The notes: a model not told the origin generated them from the letters alone. A DNA stretch of 64,000 nucleotides from DASYTH01 sp035762905 (GCF_035762905.1 NZ_DASUCC010000120.1:1-64000); one strand, 5' to 3'. Shown: positions 1 to 8,871, counted from the first letter of the stretch. Numbers and translations are program-made.

Positions 1-726
1 ATGGAGACCGGCGACCGCGGCCTCTACCCCGACGACGTCGCCGCCCTCCTCGGCCTCTACCGCGTGCCAACCAAACGCCGCGAGGAACTCCTCGACCTCG
101 TCCGCAATGGCGCCGAACCCAATTGGTGGCAACTCAAGCCCGCCGACCTTCCCACCGAATGGCGGGATCTCATGGCCTTGGAGGCCGACGCCACCGCCAT
201 CGTCAACTTCGAGCCGCAGTTGGTGCCCGGCCTCCTACAGACCGCCGAATATGCCACGGCAGCGATGCGCGGCATAGATCCCGCACTGCCGGAATCCGCG
301 GTCAACGCGCTGGTGGCTGCACGCATGGCCCGGCAGGCCCTCCTGACCAGACGTGGCGCACCAAAACTGCACGCCATTCTCGACGAGATGGTGTTGCGCC
401 GTTCCGTCGGCGAACCCGGCGTGATGCAGCGTCAGCTGCAACACCTGGTGGCCTGCTCCCAGCGGCCCAACATCACCGTCCAGGTACTCCCGTTCAGCGC
501 AGGCGCCACTCCCGGCCTGCACGGCCCCCTCATCGTCCTGGACCTCAGCGACGGACGGAGCGTGGTTCATCTGGAATCACGGGAGGTCGCCGCTTTCCTC
601 AGCGAGGAGCCCCATGTCCGGTCCACTAAACTTGCCGTGCGCCAACTGGTTGCCGTGGCCCTGGCACCGGACGAGTCCCGTCGGCTCATTGCCAGCGTGG
701 AGAGCGAATCGAGGAGCACCGAATGA
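1..726 (+). CDS. DUF5753 helix-turn-helix regulator, 5' end cut by window edge
   Basis: C-terminal 241 residues of a DUF5753-type regulator, the family that pairs with DUF397 proteins in actinomycetes. The window starts inside the gene. The first visible residues METG correspond to the internal SRMETG of the helix-turn-helix in the related gene at 47867, so the ATG at base 1 is not a real start and the HTH is mostly upstream. The DUF5753 core is clear: NFEPQLVPGLLQT near residue 70, a run of VAARMARQALL, then RPNITVQVLPF and a hydrophobic C-terminal half. The stop codon overlaps the next gene by four bases (ATGA), so the two are probably translationally coupled. The ligand and targets are unknown. 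Confidence 0.9.
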   Translation: METGDRGLYPDDVAALLGLYRVPTKRREELLDLVRNGAEPNWWQLKPADLPTEWRDLMALEADATAIVNFEPQLVPGLLQTAEYATAAMRGIDPALPESAVNALVAARMARQALLTRRGAPKLHAILDEMVLRRSVGEPGVMQRQLQHLVACSQRPNITVQVLPFSAGATPGLHGPLIVLDLSDGRSVVHLESREVAAFLSEEPHVRSTKLAVRQLVAVALAPDESRRLIASVESESRSTE

Positions 727-896
727 ACACCCCACCCATCTGGCGCAAGAGCAGTCGCAGCGGCACCACGAGCAACTGCGTCGAGGTCGCTGTCACCGCC
801 CCGACGGTGGCGGTGCGCGATTCCAAGAACGCCCCGGGCTCGACCCTTACCTTCCCGCCCACCTCCTGGACCGCATTCCTCACCGTGCTTCACTAA
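723..896 (+). CDS. DUF397 domain protein
   Basis: Small 57-residue protein with the whole DUF397 pattern: WRKSSRSG near the N-terminus, SNCVEVA, VAVRDSKNAPGS and a final FPPTSWTAFL. DUF397 genes usually sit directly downstream of a DUF5753 regulator, as here, where ATG overlaps the regulator stop. In Streptomyces such pairs (for example BldB/WhiJ-like) influence development. Whether this one acts as a partner or antagonist of its regulator cannot be read from sequence. Confidence 0.9.
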   Translation: MNTPPIWRKSSRSGTTSNCVEVAVTAPTVAVRDSKNAPGSTLTFPPTSWTAFLTVLH

Positions 897-900
897 CCCG

Positions 901-3900
901 GTGCACGAGGCCCTGCGCCGCATCGAACAACTCGGCGACAGCACTTCCCTGGACCTCAGGGACCTCTGCCTCACCGCGCTGCCGCCCGAACTCGCCGATC
1001 TGACCCACCTCACCGAACTCAACCTGGCCGGCAACTACCTTGTCGAATTACCAGATTGGCTGTGCAACCTCACCGAACTCGAGAAGCTCTCCTTGTTCAG
1101 CAACGAGCTGACCCGGTTGCCGCCACAGATGGGCGATCTGACCCAGCTGGTGAAGCTCGGTATCGATGACAACAAGCTCAGCCGGCTCCCGGACAGTCTG
1201 GCCAGGCTCACCAACCTCACCGGTCTTTGGATCGGCAACAACCGATTGACGTCGGTGCCAGACTGGGTCGGCAATCTGACCGAACTCACCAGTCTCAATC
1301 TCAATGAATGCGGAGTCACCGAACTGCCGGACTGGCTGGCGCGCCTGACCCGTCTCCGGACTCTCCGGCTCGAAACCAACCAACTCACCGAGCTGCCTGA
1401 CTGGCTGCCTGACCTGGTGAACCTCGACACGCTGTGGCTCTCCGCAAACCAGTTCACGGAGGTATCCGGCGCGATCCGCCAAATGACCGGGTTGGTCGAC
1501 CTGCACCTCGGCGATAACCAACTTGATGGTCTCCCCGGCTGGCTCGCCGAACTGCGTGGCCTGAGGTCGTTGGACATCAACGCCTGCCAACTTGACGCGC
1601 TGCCCGACTGGATCGGCGACCTGACCGATCTGACCAGGCTGTACGCCAGCAGTAACAATCTCACCGAACTGCCGGAATGGCTCGGCAGGCTCACCCACCT
1701 CGACATCCTATTTCTGTCCAACAACCAGCTCACCGGGTTGCCGGACTGGCTCGGCAACCTCACCAAGATCACCGCTCTCGGCCTCGTCGACTGCGGACTG
1801 GCCGAGCTTCCGGACTGGTTACGCAACCTGACCCGGCTGGCATCGCTGCGCCTGGACGACAATGCCCTGACCGAACTACCAACCTGGCTTGGCGACCTCA
1901 CCGACCTCATCGTGCTTTCGTTGCACGACAATCCGCTCCGAGCCCTCGACGACCAACTCGCGAAACTCACCAGGCTCGCGTTCCTCAACCTCTCCGACTG
2001 CCAGCTTGGAAGCCTGCCGGACTGGATCGGCCAACTCACCGGCCTCCAGACACTCTTCCTGAGTGGCAACGAGCTGACCGAGCTTCCGGGCTGGATCGGC
2101 AACCTCACCAGACTCCGCTGGCTCGACCTGGGCGAGAACCGGCTGACCAGCCTTCCGAACGAGATCGGCCGGTTGACCGGTCTGAATCGACTGTTCTTGC
2201 ACCACAACCAGCTGACCGAACTTCCGGCCAGCATCGGCGCACTGACCAACCTCAGGGCGTTGCATGTCTTCGGCAATCGGCTGCGGGCGCTCCCGGACGA
2301 GATCATCGGGATGACCCAACTGGCCAGCCTGCGCGCCGGCCAGAACCAGCTGACGAAATTCCCGAACGGGTTCGGCCAGCTCAGCGGCCTTGTCGAGTTG
2401 AGTCTCGACAACAACCAACTGCGCGCGCTGCCCGACAGCCTCGCCCAACTCACCAATCTCACCACGTTGCTGCTGGCCAGCAACAACCTCGTCGAACTGC
2501 CGAACTGGCTGGTCGAGATGCCCGGGCTGACCGATCTGTCCGTGGCCGGAAACCCGTTCGTCTCCCCGCCGCCGGAGATCACCGCCGCGGGAACCGAAGC
2601 CGTGCTGGCATTCCTGCGGGCCAGGAAGGCGGGCAGCATCAGGCTGTGGGTGTCGAAGCTGCTGGTCGTTGGCGAGGGCGGGGTAGGAAAGACCTCGCTG
2701 GTGAAGGCGCTGGCTCGCCGCCGGCACAATCCGCACGAGCCGTCCACGCACGGCCTGATGATCAGCGATTTGGTTCTCGATCATCCCTATGAACGCCACG
2801 TAGGGATGTCGTTGCACGCCTGGGACTTCGGCGGGCAGCAGATCTACCACGCCACCCACCAGTTCTTCCTCACCGACCGGTCGCTGTTCGTGCTGCTGTG
2901 GAACTCCCGCCTTGGCTGGGAGCAGGGCAAACTCCACTACTGGCTGGACATCATCAAGGCCCGGGCGCCCGATTCGCCGGTCGTCCTGGTGGCCACCCAC
3001 ATCCACGGCCGACCGGTGGATCTTCCGATCGCCGACCTGCGCCAGCAGTACCCGATGATCGTCGCCAGCGTCGAGGTGGACAGCGCGACCGGGGACGGCA
3101 TTGACGGGCTGCGCACCTTGCTGACCGACCACGCGGCGCGGCTGCCGCTGATGGGCTCCGAATGGCCGCGAAGCTGGCAACGAGCCGCGATCGCGCTGCG
3201 ACTTACCAAGGCAGACCACATCAGCCCGGACCGAATGTGGCAGGTCATGTCCCGGAACCGGGTGCCGGATTCCCGGCAGCAGCGCTACATCGCGAAAGCG
3301 ATGCACGAGTTGGGCGACCTCCTCTACTACCCCGACGATCCCGAGTTGGATCACATCGTGGTGCTTCGGCCGGCCTGGGTGAACGACTACATCAGCAAGG
3401 TGTTGGACAGCCCCGAGGTGGCGGAGCGGCATGGGGTGCTGACCCGGGACCACCTGAACGAACTGTGGGCGGACCTCGACCACGGGGTCCGGCAGCACTT
3501 CCTCGGGATGATGGAGAAGTACGACCTGTCCTACCGGGTGGAAGGAACACGCTCGGGAGACGTCAGCCTGGTGGTCGAGCGGTTGCAGTGGAACCCGCCG
3601 AACTACCAGGCCGAATGGGAAGCGCTGCGGCGGCGGGAGGACACCCGGGAGATCAGGGTCATCTACCGGCTCAACACCATGCCGCCCGGCATCCCGACCT
3701 GGTTCATCGCCCGGTCGCACCGGTTCAGCCGCAACGTCCACTGGCGCACCGGGGCGCTGCTCGCCCATCCGGACGGCCGGCACCTGGCGCTGGTGAGCGC
3801 CGACCGGCATCGCAACGCGGTCGAGCTGACCGTCCGGGGGCCGACGCCGGCCGGGTTCTTCAGCGTTCTCGACGACGGCCTCAACGTGACCCTGCAACGG

Positions 3901-4746
3901 TTTCCCGGTCTGGACATCACCCGCCAGGTGCCCTGCCCGTGCGAGGACTCGTGTCCGGAGCTGTACGACTACGAGAACCTGCAGGCACGGTTGGCCCGGG
4001 CGGTGCCGCGCTACGACATCGAATGTCACCGTTCCGGGGAGTTGGTCCAGATCCCGCAGTTGCTCCTCGGGCTCGCTCCGTCCGAGCGGAGTACCCAGGC
4101 CGCGATCGACCAGCTCACCGACACCGTGAACCGGCTCGGCGAGTCGATGGGCCAGCAGAGCGACTACATACAGCGGATGTTCCTGCGGCTGCAACGGCTG
4201 GCGCAGAGCCAGGTCGAGGCGCGGTGTCCCAGCGTGTTCGCCGTGGTTCCGGCGGATCGGCGGCGGATAGCCGGGTCGGCGTACGAGATCCATCTGTACT
4301 GCGAGGAGCCGGGAGCGTGGCATCGGCTGCCCGAGCCGGCCGGGGTCTACCCGGTGACGCAGCCGGCGGAGTGGTTTCGCAAGCTCGGCCCGTACCTGCG
4401 GAACCTGATCATCGTGCTCAAGCACGCCGCGCCGTTGGCCGGGCCGGTGCTCGGGGTTGCCGTAGGCACGCTCGACCAGCAGCTCAAGGCGGACTGCGAC
4501 CTGATGAAGGAACTGGCCAGCCAACTGCAGGCCGACCTGCGGTACCAACAGGAGGTGCGCGGCGGCGCCGTCCCGCTGCCGGAGGCGCACGCCGACACCG
4601 ATGCCGACTTCCGGGCGCTGCGGGCGATGTTGACCAAGCTGGATCCGGAGGAGACGTGGGGCGGGCTGTCCCGGACGCTGACACCGGAGGGGTTGACGTT
4701 GTATTTGTGCCGGGACCACCTCGCGCAGTATCGACAGTCGGGGTGA
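901..4746 (+). CDS. ROCO protein: leucine-rich repeats, Roc GTPase, COR
   Basis: 1281-residue ROCO-family protein, probably a cytosolic GTPase scaffold. Residues about 15-565 are roughly two dozen leucine-rich repeats of about 23 residues (pattern LxxLxxLxLxxNxLxxLPxWL). The Roc domain follows: P-loop GEGGVGKTS from about residue 590, switch II DFGGQQ at 642-647, and a G4-like VATHIHG near 697-703. A COR domain spans roughly 770-960. The last 300 residues are not assigned; they include a coiled-coil-like stretch around 1075-1105. The GTG start lies 4 bases after the DUF397 stop, so co-transcription with the two genes before it is likely. Oddity: the G4 motif reads THIH where Roc domains normally have THxD. 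There is no kinase domain, which is usual for bacterial members. Confidence 0.93.
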   Translation: MHEALRRIEQLGDSTSLDLRDLCLTALPPELADLTHLTELNLAGNYLVELPDWLCNLTELEKLSLFSNELTRLPPQMGDLTQLVKLGIDDNKLSRLPDSLARLTNLTGLWIGNNRLTSVPDWVGNLTELTSLNLNECGVTELPDWLARLTRLRTLRLETNQLTELPDWLPDLVNLDTLWLSANQFTEVSGAIRQMTGLVDLHLGDNQLDGLPGWLAELRGLRSLDINACQLDALPDWIGDLTDLTRLYASSNNLTELPEWLGRLTHLDILFLSNNQLTGLPDWLGNLTKITALGLVDCGLAELPDWLRNLTRLASLRLDDNALTELPTWLGDLTDLIVLSLHDNPLRALDDQLAKLTRLAFLNLSDCQLGSLPDWIGQLTGLQTLFLSGNELTELPGWIGNLTRLRWLDLGENRLTSLPNEIGRLTGLNRLFLHHNQLTELPASIGALTNLRALHVFGNRLRALPDEIIGMTQLASLRAGQNQLTKFPNGFGQLSGLVELSLDNNQLRALPDSLAQLTNLTTLLLASNNLVELPNWLVEMPGLTDLSVAGNPFVSPPPEITAAGTEAVLAFLRARKAGSIRLWVSKLLVVGEGGVGKTSLVKALARRRHNPHEPSTHGLMISDLVLDHPYERHVGMSLHAWDFGGQQIYHATHQFFLTDRSLFVLLWNSRLGWEQGKLHYWLDIIKARAPDSPVVLVATHIHGRPVDLPIADLRQQYPMIVASVEVDSATGDGIDGLRTLLTDHAARLPLMGSEWPRSWQRAAIALRLTKADHISPDRMWQVMSRNRVPDSRQQRYIAKAMHELGDLLYYPDDPELDHIVVLRPAWVNDYISKVLDSPEVAERHGVLTRDHLNELWADLDHGVRQHFLGMMEKYDLSYRVEGTRSGDVSLVVERLQWNPPNYQAEWEALRRREDTREIRVIYRLNTMPPGIPTWFIARSHRFSRNVHWRTGALLAHPDGRHLALVSADRHRNAVELTVRGPTPAGFFSVLDDGLNVTLQRFPGLDITRQVPCPCEDSCPELYDYENLQARLARAVPRYDIECHRSGELVQIPQLLLGLAPSERSTQAAIDQLTDTVNRLGESMGQQSDYIQRMFLRLQRLAQSQVEARCPSVFAVVPADRRRIAGSAYEIHLYCEEPGAWHRLPEPAGVYPVTQPAEWFRKLGPYLRNLIIVLKHAAPLAGPVLGVAVGTLDQQLKADCDLMKELASQLQADLRYQQEVRGGAVPLPEAHADTDADFRALRAMLTKLDPEETWGGLSRTLTPEGLTLYLCRDHLAQYRQSG

Positions 4747-4747
4747 C

Positions 4748-4763
4748 TCACCTGATCAGGTGA
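4748..4763. promoter_or_regulatory. perfect 16-bp palindrome before DUF1707 gene
   Basis: TCACCTGATCAGGTGA reads the same on both strands. It starts two bases after the ROCO stop and ends 7 bases before the -10 box of the next gene, so it covers the -35 region. This is the position of an operator. It is too short and lacks the loop expected of a terminator. Confidence 0.6.
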
Positions 4764-4770
4764 CGCGCGC

Positions 4771-4776
4771 TACCCT
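4771..4776 (+). promoter_or_regulatory. -10 box of leaderless DUF1707 gene
   Basis: TACCCT ends 7 bases before the GTG at 4784 and there is no ribosome binding site. This spacing puts transcription start at or next to the start codon, and so decides between the GTG at 4784 and the in-frame GTG at 4760. Confidence 0.6.
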
Positions 4777-4783
4777 CGCCGGT

Positions 4784-5437
4784 GTGAGTGACCTGCCTGC
4801 TGTTCCCGAACCGCACGAGATGCGTGCCTCGAACGCGGACCGGGAGCGGATCGCGAAGATCCTGCACGACGCGATGGCCGAGGGGCGGCTGACGGTCGAC
4901 GAGTTGGAGGAACGGCTCGACAAGGTCTACGCCGCCAAGACCATGGGGGATCTGGTGCCGATCACCCGGGATCTGCCGGTGCCGGCCGCCGCCACCCGAA
5001 CCGGCTCGCTGCCCATGCACCGCAACCGGGTGGGCGGCCGGGGCACGTCGTCCGCCGCAGTCGCGATCATGTCGGGCTCCATTCGCGGGGGGCCCTGGAC
5101 CGTGCCGCCGACGTTCACCGCGTTCGCCATGATGGGCGGCGTCCAGATCGACCTCACCGACGCCAAGTTCGAGGACGCCGAGACCACCATCCAGGCCTTC
5201 GCGATCATGGGCGGGGTCGAGATCGTCGTTCCGGAGGACATCACGGTCATCGTGACCGGCGTGGGCTTCATGGGCGGGTTCGAGGACCGCGCGCACGTGA
5301 CCGGCCCGCCCGGGTGCCCGGTCGTGAAGGTCACCGGGTTCGGCTTCTGGGGCGGCGTGGACGTGCACCGGGCCAAGCCGAAGAAGGCCAAGAAGAAGCT
5401 CCACCAGCAGGACGACCGCCCCCAACTCGAGTCCTGA
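4784..5437 (+). CDS. DUF1707 and LiaF-like C-terminal domain protein
   Basis: 217-residue protein with an N-terminal DUF1707 (SHOCT-like) segment: MRASNADRERIAKILHDAM followed by GRLTVDELEERLDKVYAAKT. The second half has the repeating FAxMGGVxI pattern of LiaF/DUF2154 C-terminal domains (FAMMGGVQI, FAIMGGVEI, GFMGGFED, GFWGGVDV), expected to form a beta structure. The C-terminus is Lys-rich (KPKKAKKKL). No transmembrane segment is visible, unlike many DUF1707 proteins, so it is probably cytosolic. LiaF-type domains elsewhere tune envelope-stress two-component systems; a similar role here is only a guess. Start GTG chosen because of the leaderless promoter. Confidence 0.85.
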   Translation: MSDLPAVPEPHEMRASNADRERIAKILHDAMAEGRLTVDELEERLDKVYAAKTMGDLVPITRDLPVPAAATRTGSLPMHRNRVGGRGTSSAAVAIMSGSIRGGPWTVPPTFTAFAMMGGVQIDLTDAKFEDAETTIQAFAIMGGVEIVVPEDITVIVTGVGFMGGFEDRAHVTGPPGCPVVKVTGFGFWGGVDVHRAKPKKAKKKLHQQDDRPQLES

Positions 5438-5450
5438 CGCCCGACCACCA

Positions 5451-5495
5451 CTCGGCGAGTCCCCAGCTCCGGTACCCCGAGTTGCCGACTCGGGC
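5451..5495. repeat. two degenerate units of the ACTCGG intergenic repeat
   Basis: GGCGAGTCCCCAGCTCC and CGAGTTGCCGACTCGGG resemble inverted copies of the ~21-bp GGCAACTCGGGTGCTGG units seen in large number at 58391-59064. They lie just after the end of the DUF1707 gene. This is a weak member of the family. Confidence 0.4.
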
Positions 5496-5529
5496 ACACA
5501 AACCCGCAGGTCAGCGCCTTGGTCGCGAT

Positions 5530-5544
5530 CCGGTCACGGACCGG
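5530..5544. promoter_or_regulatory. palindrome upstream of deoC
   Basis: CCGGTC-ACG-GACCGG, perfect 6-bp arms with a 3-base centre, lies 28 bases upstream of the deoC -10 box. This is a plausible binding site for a regulator of deoxynucleoside breakdown. Confidence 0.4.
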
Positions 5545-5572
5545 TCGGCACGGCACACCCCCCGCGGCGGCC

Positions 5573-5578
5573 TAGACT
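5573..5578 (+). promoter_or_regulatory. -10 box of leaderless deoC
   Basis: TAGACT ends 7 bases before the deoC ATG and no Shine-Dalgarno sequence precedes the ATG, so a leaderless transcript is likely. Confidence 0.6.
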
Positions 5579-5585
5579 CTGCGCC

Positions 5586-6560
5586 ATGGCAGTTCCCTCC
5601 ATCACCCGGTCGGACCAGGGGTTACCAGCCGCCCTGGCCGACGCCACCCGGGACGAGACCGCGCTGCGCCGGTTCCTGCACGGCCTGCCCGGGGTCGACC
5701 AGGTCGGCGCCGAGCAGCGCGCGGCCGGCCTGGCCACCCGCAGCATCAAGAAAGCCAGCAAGCTGTGGGCGATCGACACGGCGATCACCATGATCGATCT
5801 GACCACGCTGGAGGGCGCGGACACCGTCGGCAAGGTCCGCTCGCTGTGCGCCAAGGCCCGCCGCCCGGACCCGGAGCGGCCCGATGTGCCCCAGGTCGCC
5901 GCCATCTGCGTGTACCCCGACCTGGTGCCGACCGCGGTCGACGCGCTGCGGGGCACCCAGATCAACATCGCCAGCGTGGCGACCGCGTTCCCGTCCGGGC
6001 GGGCCAGCCTTGCGGTCAAGGTCGCCGACACCGAGTCGGCGGTCGAGGCCGGCGCCACCGAGATCGACATGGTGATCGACCGGGGCGCCTTCCTCTCCGG
6101 CCGGTACGGGCAGGTGTTCGACGAGATCAGGGCGATCAAGGCGGCCTGCGGCGAGACCCACCTCAAGGTGATCCTGGAGACCGGCGAACTGGTCACCTAC
6201 GACAACGTGCGCCGCGCGTCCTGGCTGGCACTGCTGGCCGGCGGCGACTTCATCAAGACCTCGACCGGGAAGGTGTCCCCGGCCGCCACGCTCCCGGTCA
6301 CCCATGTGATGCTGCAGGCCGTGCGCGACTGGCACACCGCCACCGGCGAGTTGCGCGGGGTCAAGCCGGCCGGCGGGATCCGCAACACCAAGGACGCCAT
6401 CCGCTACCTGGTCGCCGTGCACGAGGTGGCCGGGCCGCAGTGGCTGTCCCCCAACCTGTTCCGCATCGGGGCGTCCAGCCTGCTCAACGACCTGCTGATG
6501 CAGCGGCGCACCCAACTCGAGGGCCACTACAGCGGCCCGGACTATGTGACGGTGGACTGA
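5586..6560 (+). CDS. deoC: deoxyribose-phosphate aldolase
   Basis: 324-residue class I aldolase that splits 2-deoxyribose 5-phosphate into glyceraldehyde 3-phosphate and acetaldehyde, in the cytosol. The Schiff-base lysine is K224 in DFIKTSTGK, the second active-site lysine is K260 in GVKPAGGIR, and the proton-relay Asp lies in EIDMVID (D161). It is longer than the E. coli enzyme because of an N-terminal extension of about 40 residues, as in many actinobacterial and animal forms. It starts a three-gene run with two aldehyde dehydrogenase genes, 2 bases apart from the first. That suggests the acetaldehyde is oxidised directly. It acts downstream of thymidine phosphorylase encoded at 17694. Confidence 0.97.
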   Translation: MAVPSITRSDQGLPAALADATRDETALRRFLHGLPGVDQVGAEQRAAGLATRSIKKASKLWAIDTAITMIDLTTLEGADTVGKVRSLCAKARRPDPERPDVPQVAAICVYPDLVPTAVDALRGTQINIASVATAFPSGRASLAVKVADTESAVEAGATEIDMVIDRGAFLSGRYGQVFDEIRAIKAACGETHLKVILETGELVTYDNVRRASWLALLAGGDFIKTSTGKVSPAATLPVTHVMLQAVRDWHTATGELRGVKPAGGIRNTKDAIRYLVAVHEVAGPQWLSPNLFRIGASSLLNDLLMQRRTQLEGHYSGPDYVTVD

Positions 6561-6562
6561 TC

Positions 6563-8014
6563 ATGAGCACCCCAACCTGGGAGTACGCCCCCGCTCCGGA
6601 GTCCCGGGACATCGCCAACCTCAAGCCCAACTACCGGATGTTCGTCGACGGCCAGTTCGTCGACGGCGCGGGCGAGCCGCTCAAGACCATCAACCCGGCC
6701 ACCGAGGAGGTGCTCGCCGAGGTCTCCACCGCCGCACCGTCCGATGTGGACAAGGCGGTCCAGGCGGCTCGCCGGGCCTACGACCGGGTCTGGGGCAAGA
6801 TGCCCGGCGCCGAGCGGGCTAAGTACATCTACCGGATCGCCCGCATGCTCCAGGAGCGGGGCCGCGAGCTGGCCGTGCTGGAAAGCCTGGACAACGGCAA
6901 GCCGATCAGGGAGTCGCGGGACGTGGACGTCCCGCTCGCCGCCGCGCACTTCTTCTACCACGCCGGCTGGGCGGACAAGCTGGAGTACGCCGGCCTTTCG
7001 ACAAGCACAGACCGGACTCCGAAGCCTCTTGGCGTCGCCGGCCAGGTGATCCCGTGGAACTTCCCGCTGCTGATGGCGGCCTGGAAGATCGCCCCGGCGC
7101 TGGCCTGCGGCAACACCGTGGTGCTCAAGCCGGCCGAGACCACCCCCCTGACCGCGCTGGTGCTGGCCGAGATCATCCAGCAGGCCGAGCTGCCGCCGGG
7201 AGTGGTCAACATCCTGCCCGGGGCCGGCGACGTGGGCGCCGAGCTGGTCAACCACTCCGGCGTCAACAAGGTCGCGTTCACCGGCTCAACCGAGGTCGGC
7301 AAGCTGATCCAGCGATCCCTTGCCGGCAGCGGCAAGAAGCTCACCCTCGAGCTGGGTGGCAAGGCGGCCAACGTGGTGTTCGAGGACGCCCCGCTGGACC
7401 AGGCGGTCGAGGGCATCGTGAACGGGATCTTCTTCAACCAGGGGCACGTGTGCTGCGCCGGATCCCGGCTGCTGGTCCAGGAGTCGGTGGCCGACGAGTT
7501 GCTGGACAAGCTGCACGCCCGGGTGTCCACGCTGCGGCTCGGCGACCCGCTGGACAAGAACACCGACGTCGGCGCCATCAACTCGAAGGAGCAGCTGGCC
7601 AAGATCCGCGAGCTGGTGTCGTCCGGCGAGGAGGAGGGCGCCAGCCGGTGGACCAGCCCGTGTCCGTTGCCGGACAAGGGTTTCTTCTTCGCTCCGACGG
7701 TATTCGCCGGGGTCAGCCAGGCCATGCGGATCGCCCGGGAGGAGATCTTCGGCCCGGTCCTGTCGGTGCTCACCTTCCGCACCCCGGACGAGGCGGTGGC
7801 CAAGGCGAACAACACCCCCTACGGCCTGTCCGCCGGAATCTGGACCGACAAGGGCTCCCGGATCCTGTGGATGGCCCAGCGGCTGCGCGCCGGCGTGGTC
7901 TGGGCCAACACGTTCAACCGCTTCGACCCCACCGCCCCGTTCGGCGGCTATCAGGAATCGGGCTTCGGTCGTGAGGGCGGCCGCACCGGGCTGGAGGCAT
8001 ACCTCGATGTCTGA
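6563..8014 (+). CDS. NAD(P)-dependent aldehyde dehydrogenase
   Basis: 483-residue aldehyde dehydrogenase superfamily enzyme with complete active site: WNFPLL near residue 165, LELGGK with the general-base Glu at 263, and NQGHVCCAGSR with the probable catalytic Cys at 297. The C-terminal EIFGPVLS and FGGYQESGFGRE segments are also intact. The start ATG is 2 bases after the deoC stop. Position suggests oxidation of acetaldehyde from DeoC, which is inference; the superfamily accepts many aldehydes. Its stop overlaps the next start by 8 bases. Confidence 0.93.
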   Translation: MSTPTWEYAPAPESRDIANLKPNYRMFVDGQFVDGAGEPLKTINPATEEVLAEVSTAAPSDVDKAVQAARRAYDRVWGKMPGAERAKYIYRIARMLQERGRELAVLESLDNGKPIRESRDVDVPLAAAHFFYHAGWADKLEYAGLSTSTDRTPKPLGVAGQVIPWNFPLLMAAWKIAPALACGNTVVLKPAETTPLTALVLAEIIQQAELPPGVVNILPGAGDVGAELVNHSGVNKVAFTGSTEVGKLIQRSLAGSGKKLTLELGGKAANVVFEDAPLDQAVEGIVNGIFFNQGHVCCAGSRLLVQESVADELLDKLHARVSTLRLGDPLDKNTDVGAINSKEQLAKIRELVSSGEEEGASRWTSPCPLPDKGFFFAPTVFAGVSQAMRIAREEIFGPVLSVLTFRTPDEAVAKANNTPYGLSAGIWTDKGSRILWMAQRLRAGVVWANTFNRFDPTAPFGGYQESGFGREGGRTGLEAYLDV

Positions 8015-8870
8015 TCGGTTGTCGGTCGCCAAGACCTACAAGCTCTACATCGGCGGCGCGTTCCCCCGCTCCGAGTCCGGCCGGTCCTATCCGGTGCGGG
8101 ACAACAAGAACGGCTTCCTGGCCAACGCCTCGCTGGCGTCCAGAAAGGACGTTCGGGACGCGGTCGCCGCCGCCCGCAAGGCGTTCCCCGGCTGGTCCGG
8201 CGCCACCGCGTACAACCGGGGTCAGGTGCTCTACCGGGTGGCCGAGCTGCTGGAGGGCCGCCGCGAGCAGTTCATCGCCGAGGTGGCGGCCAGCGAGGGC
8301 GGCGCCAAGCGCGCTCAGTCCATTGTGGACGCGGCGGTGGACCGCTGGGTCTGGTACGCCGGCTGGGCGGACAAGGTCGCCACCGTGCTCGGCGCGGCGA
8401 ACCCGGTGGCCGGACCGTACTTCTCCTTCTCCGTCCCGGAGCCCACCGGCGTGGTCGGCGTTCTCGCCCCACAGTCCTCCGCGCTACTCGGGCTGGTCAG
8501 CGTGCTGGCTCCGGTGATCGCCACCGGCAACACGGCGGTCGTGGTGACCAGCCAGGACCGCCCGCTGCCGGCGATCACCCTGTCCGAGGTGCTGGCCACC
8601 TCGGACGTACCCGGCGGGGTGGTGAACATCCTGACCGGCCGCACCGCGGAACTGGCCCCGTGGCTGGCCTCGCACGCCGACGTCAACGCGCTCGACCTGG
8701 CCGGCGCACCGGAGGCGCTGCGCACCGACCTGGAACGCGCCGCCGCCGGCACGGTCAAGCGGGTGCTGCGCGCGCCGAGCGGCGAGCCGGACTGGACCCG
8801 GCAGCCCGACGTGTCCCGGCTGCGGGCATTCCTCGAGAACAAGACCGTTTGGCATCCGATGGGCGTCTGA
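8007..8870 (+). CDS. aldehyde dehydrogenase-like protein lacking the catalytic domain
   Basis: 287 residues that match only the N-terminal and cofactor-binding part of aldehyde dehydrogenases (KLYIGGAFPRSESG, AFPGWSGATAYNRGQVLYR, EPTGVVGVLAPQ, VPGGVVNILTG). Family members are about 480 residues. Here the LELGGK glutamate, the catalytic cysteine and the rest of the C-terminal half are missing. The reading frame ends cleanly and overlaps the intact paralogue (ATGTCTGA), so it is probably a retained pseudoenzyme rather than a fresh truncation. It may pair with the active enzyme from 6563. No function is assigned. Confidence 0.85.
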   Translation: MSDRLSVAKTYKLYIGGAFPRSESGRSYPVRDNKNGFLANASLASRKDVRDAVAAARKAFPGWSGATAYNRGQVLYRVAELLEGRREQFIAEVAASEGGAKRAQSIVDAAVDRWVWYAGWADKVATVLGAANPVAGPYFSFSVPEPTGVVGVLAPQSSALLGLVSVLAPVIATGNTAVVVTSQDRPLPAITLSEVLATSDVPGGVVNILTGRTAELAPWLASHADVNALDLAGAPEALRTDLERAAAGTVKRVLRAPSGEPDWTRQPDVSRLRAFLENKTVWHPMGV

Positions 8871-8871
8871 T

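Noticed and set aside
1876..4719. 947-residue minus-strand frame opposite the ROCO gene
   Set aside because: It mirrors the LRR codon pattern of the plus strand and has no motif, start signal or neighbour support.
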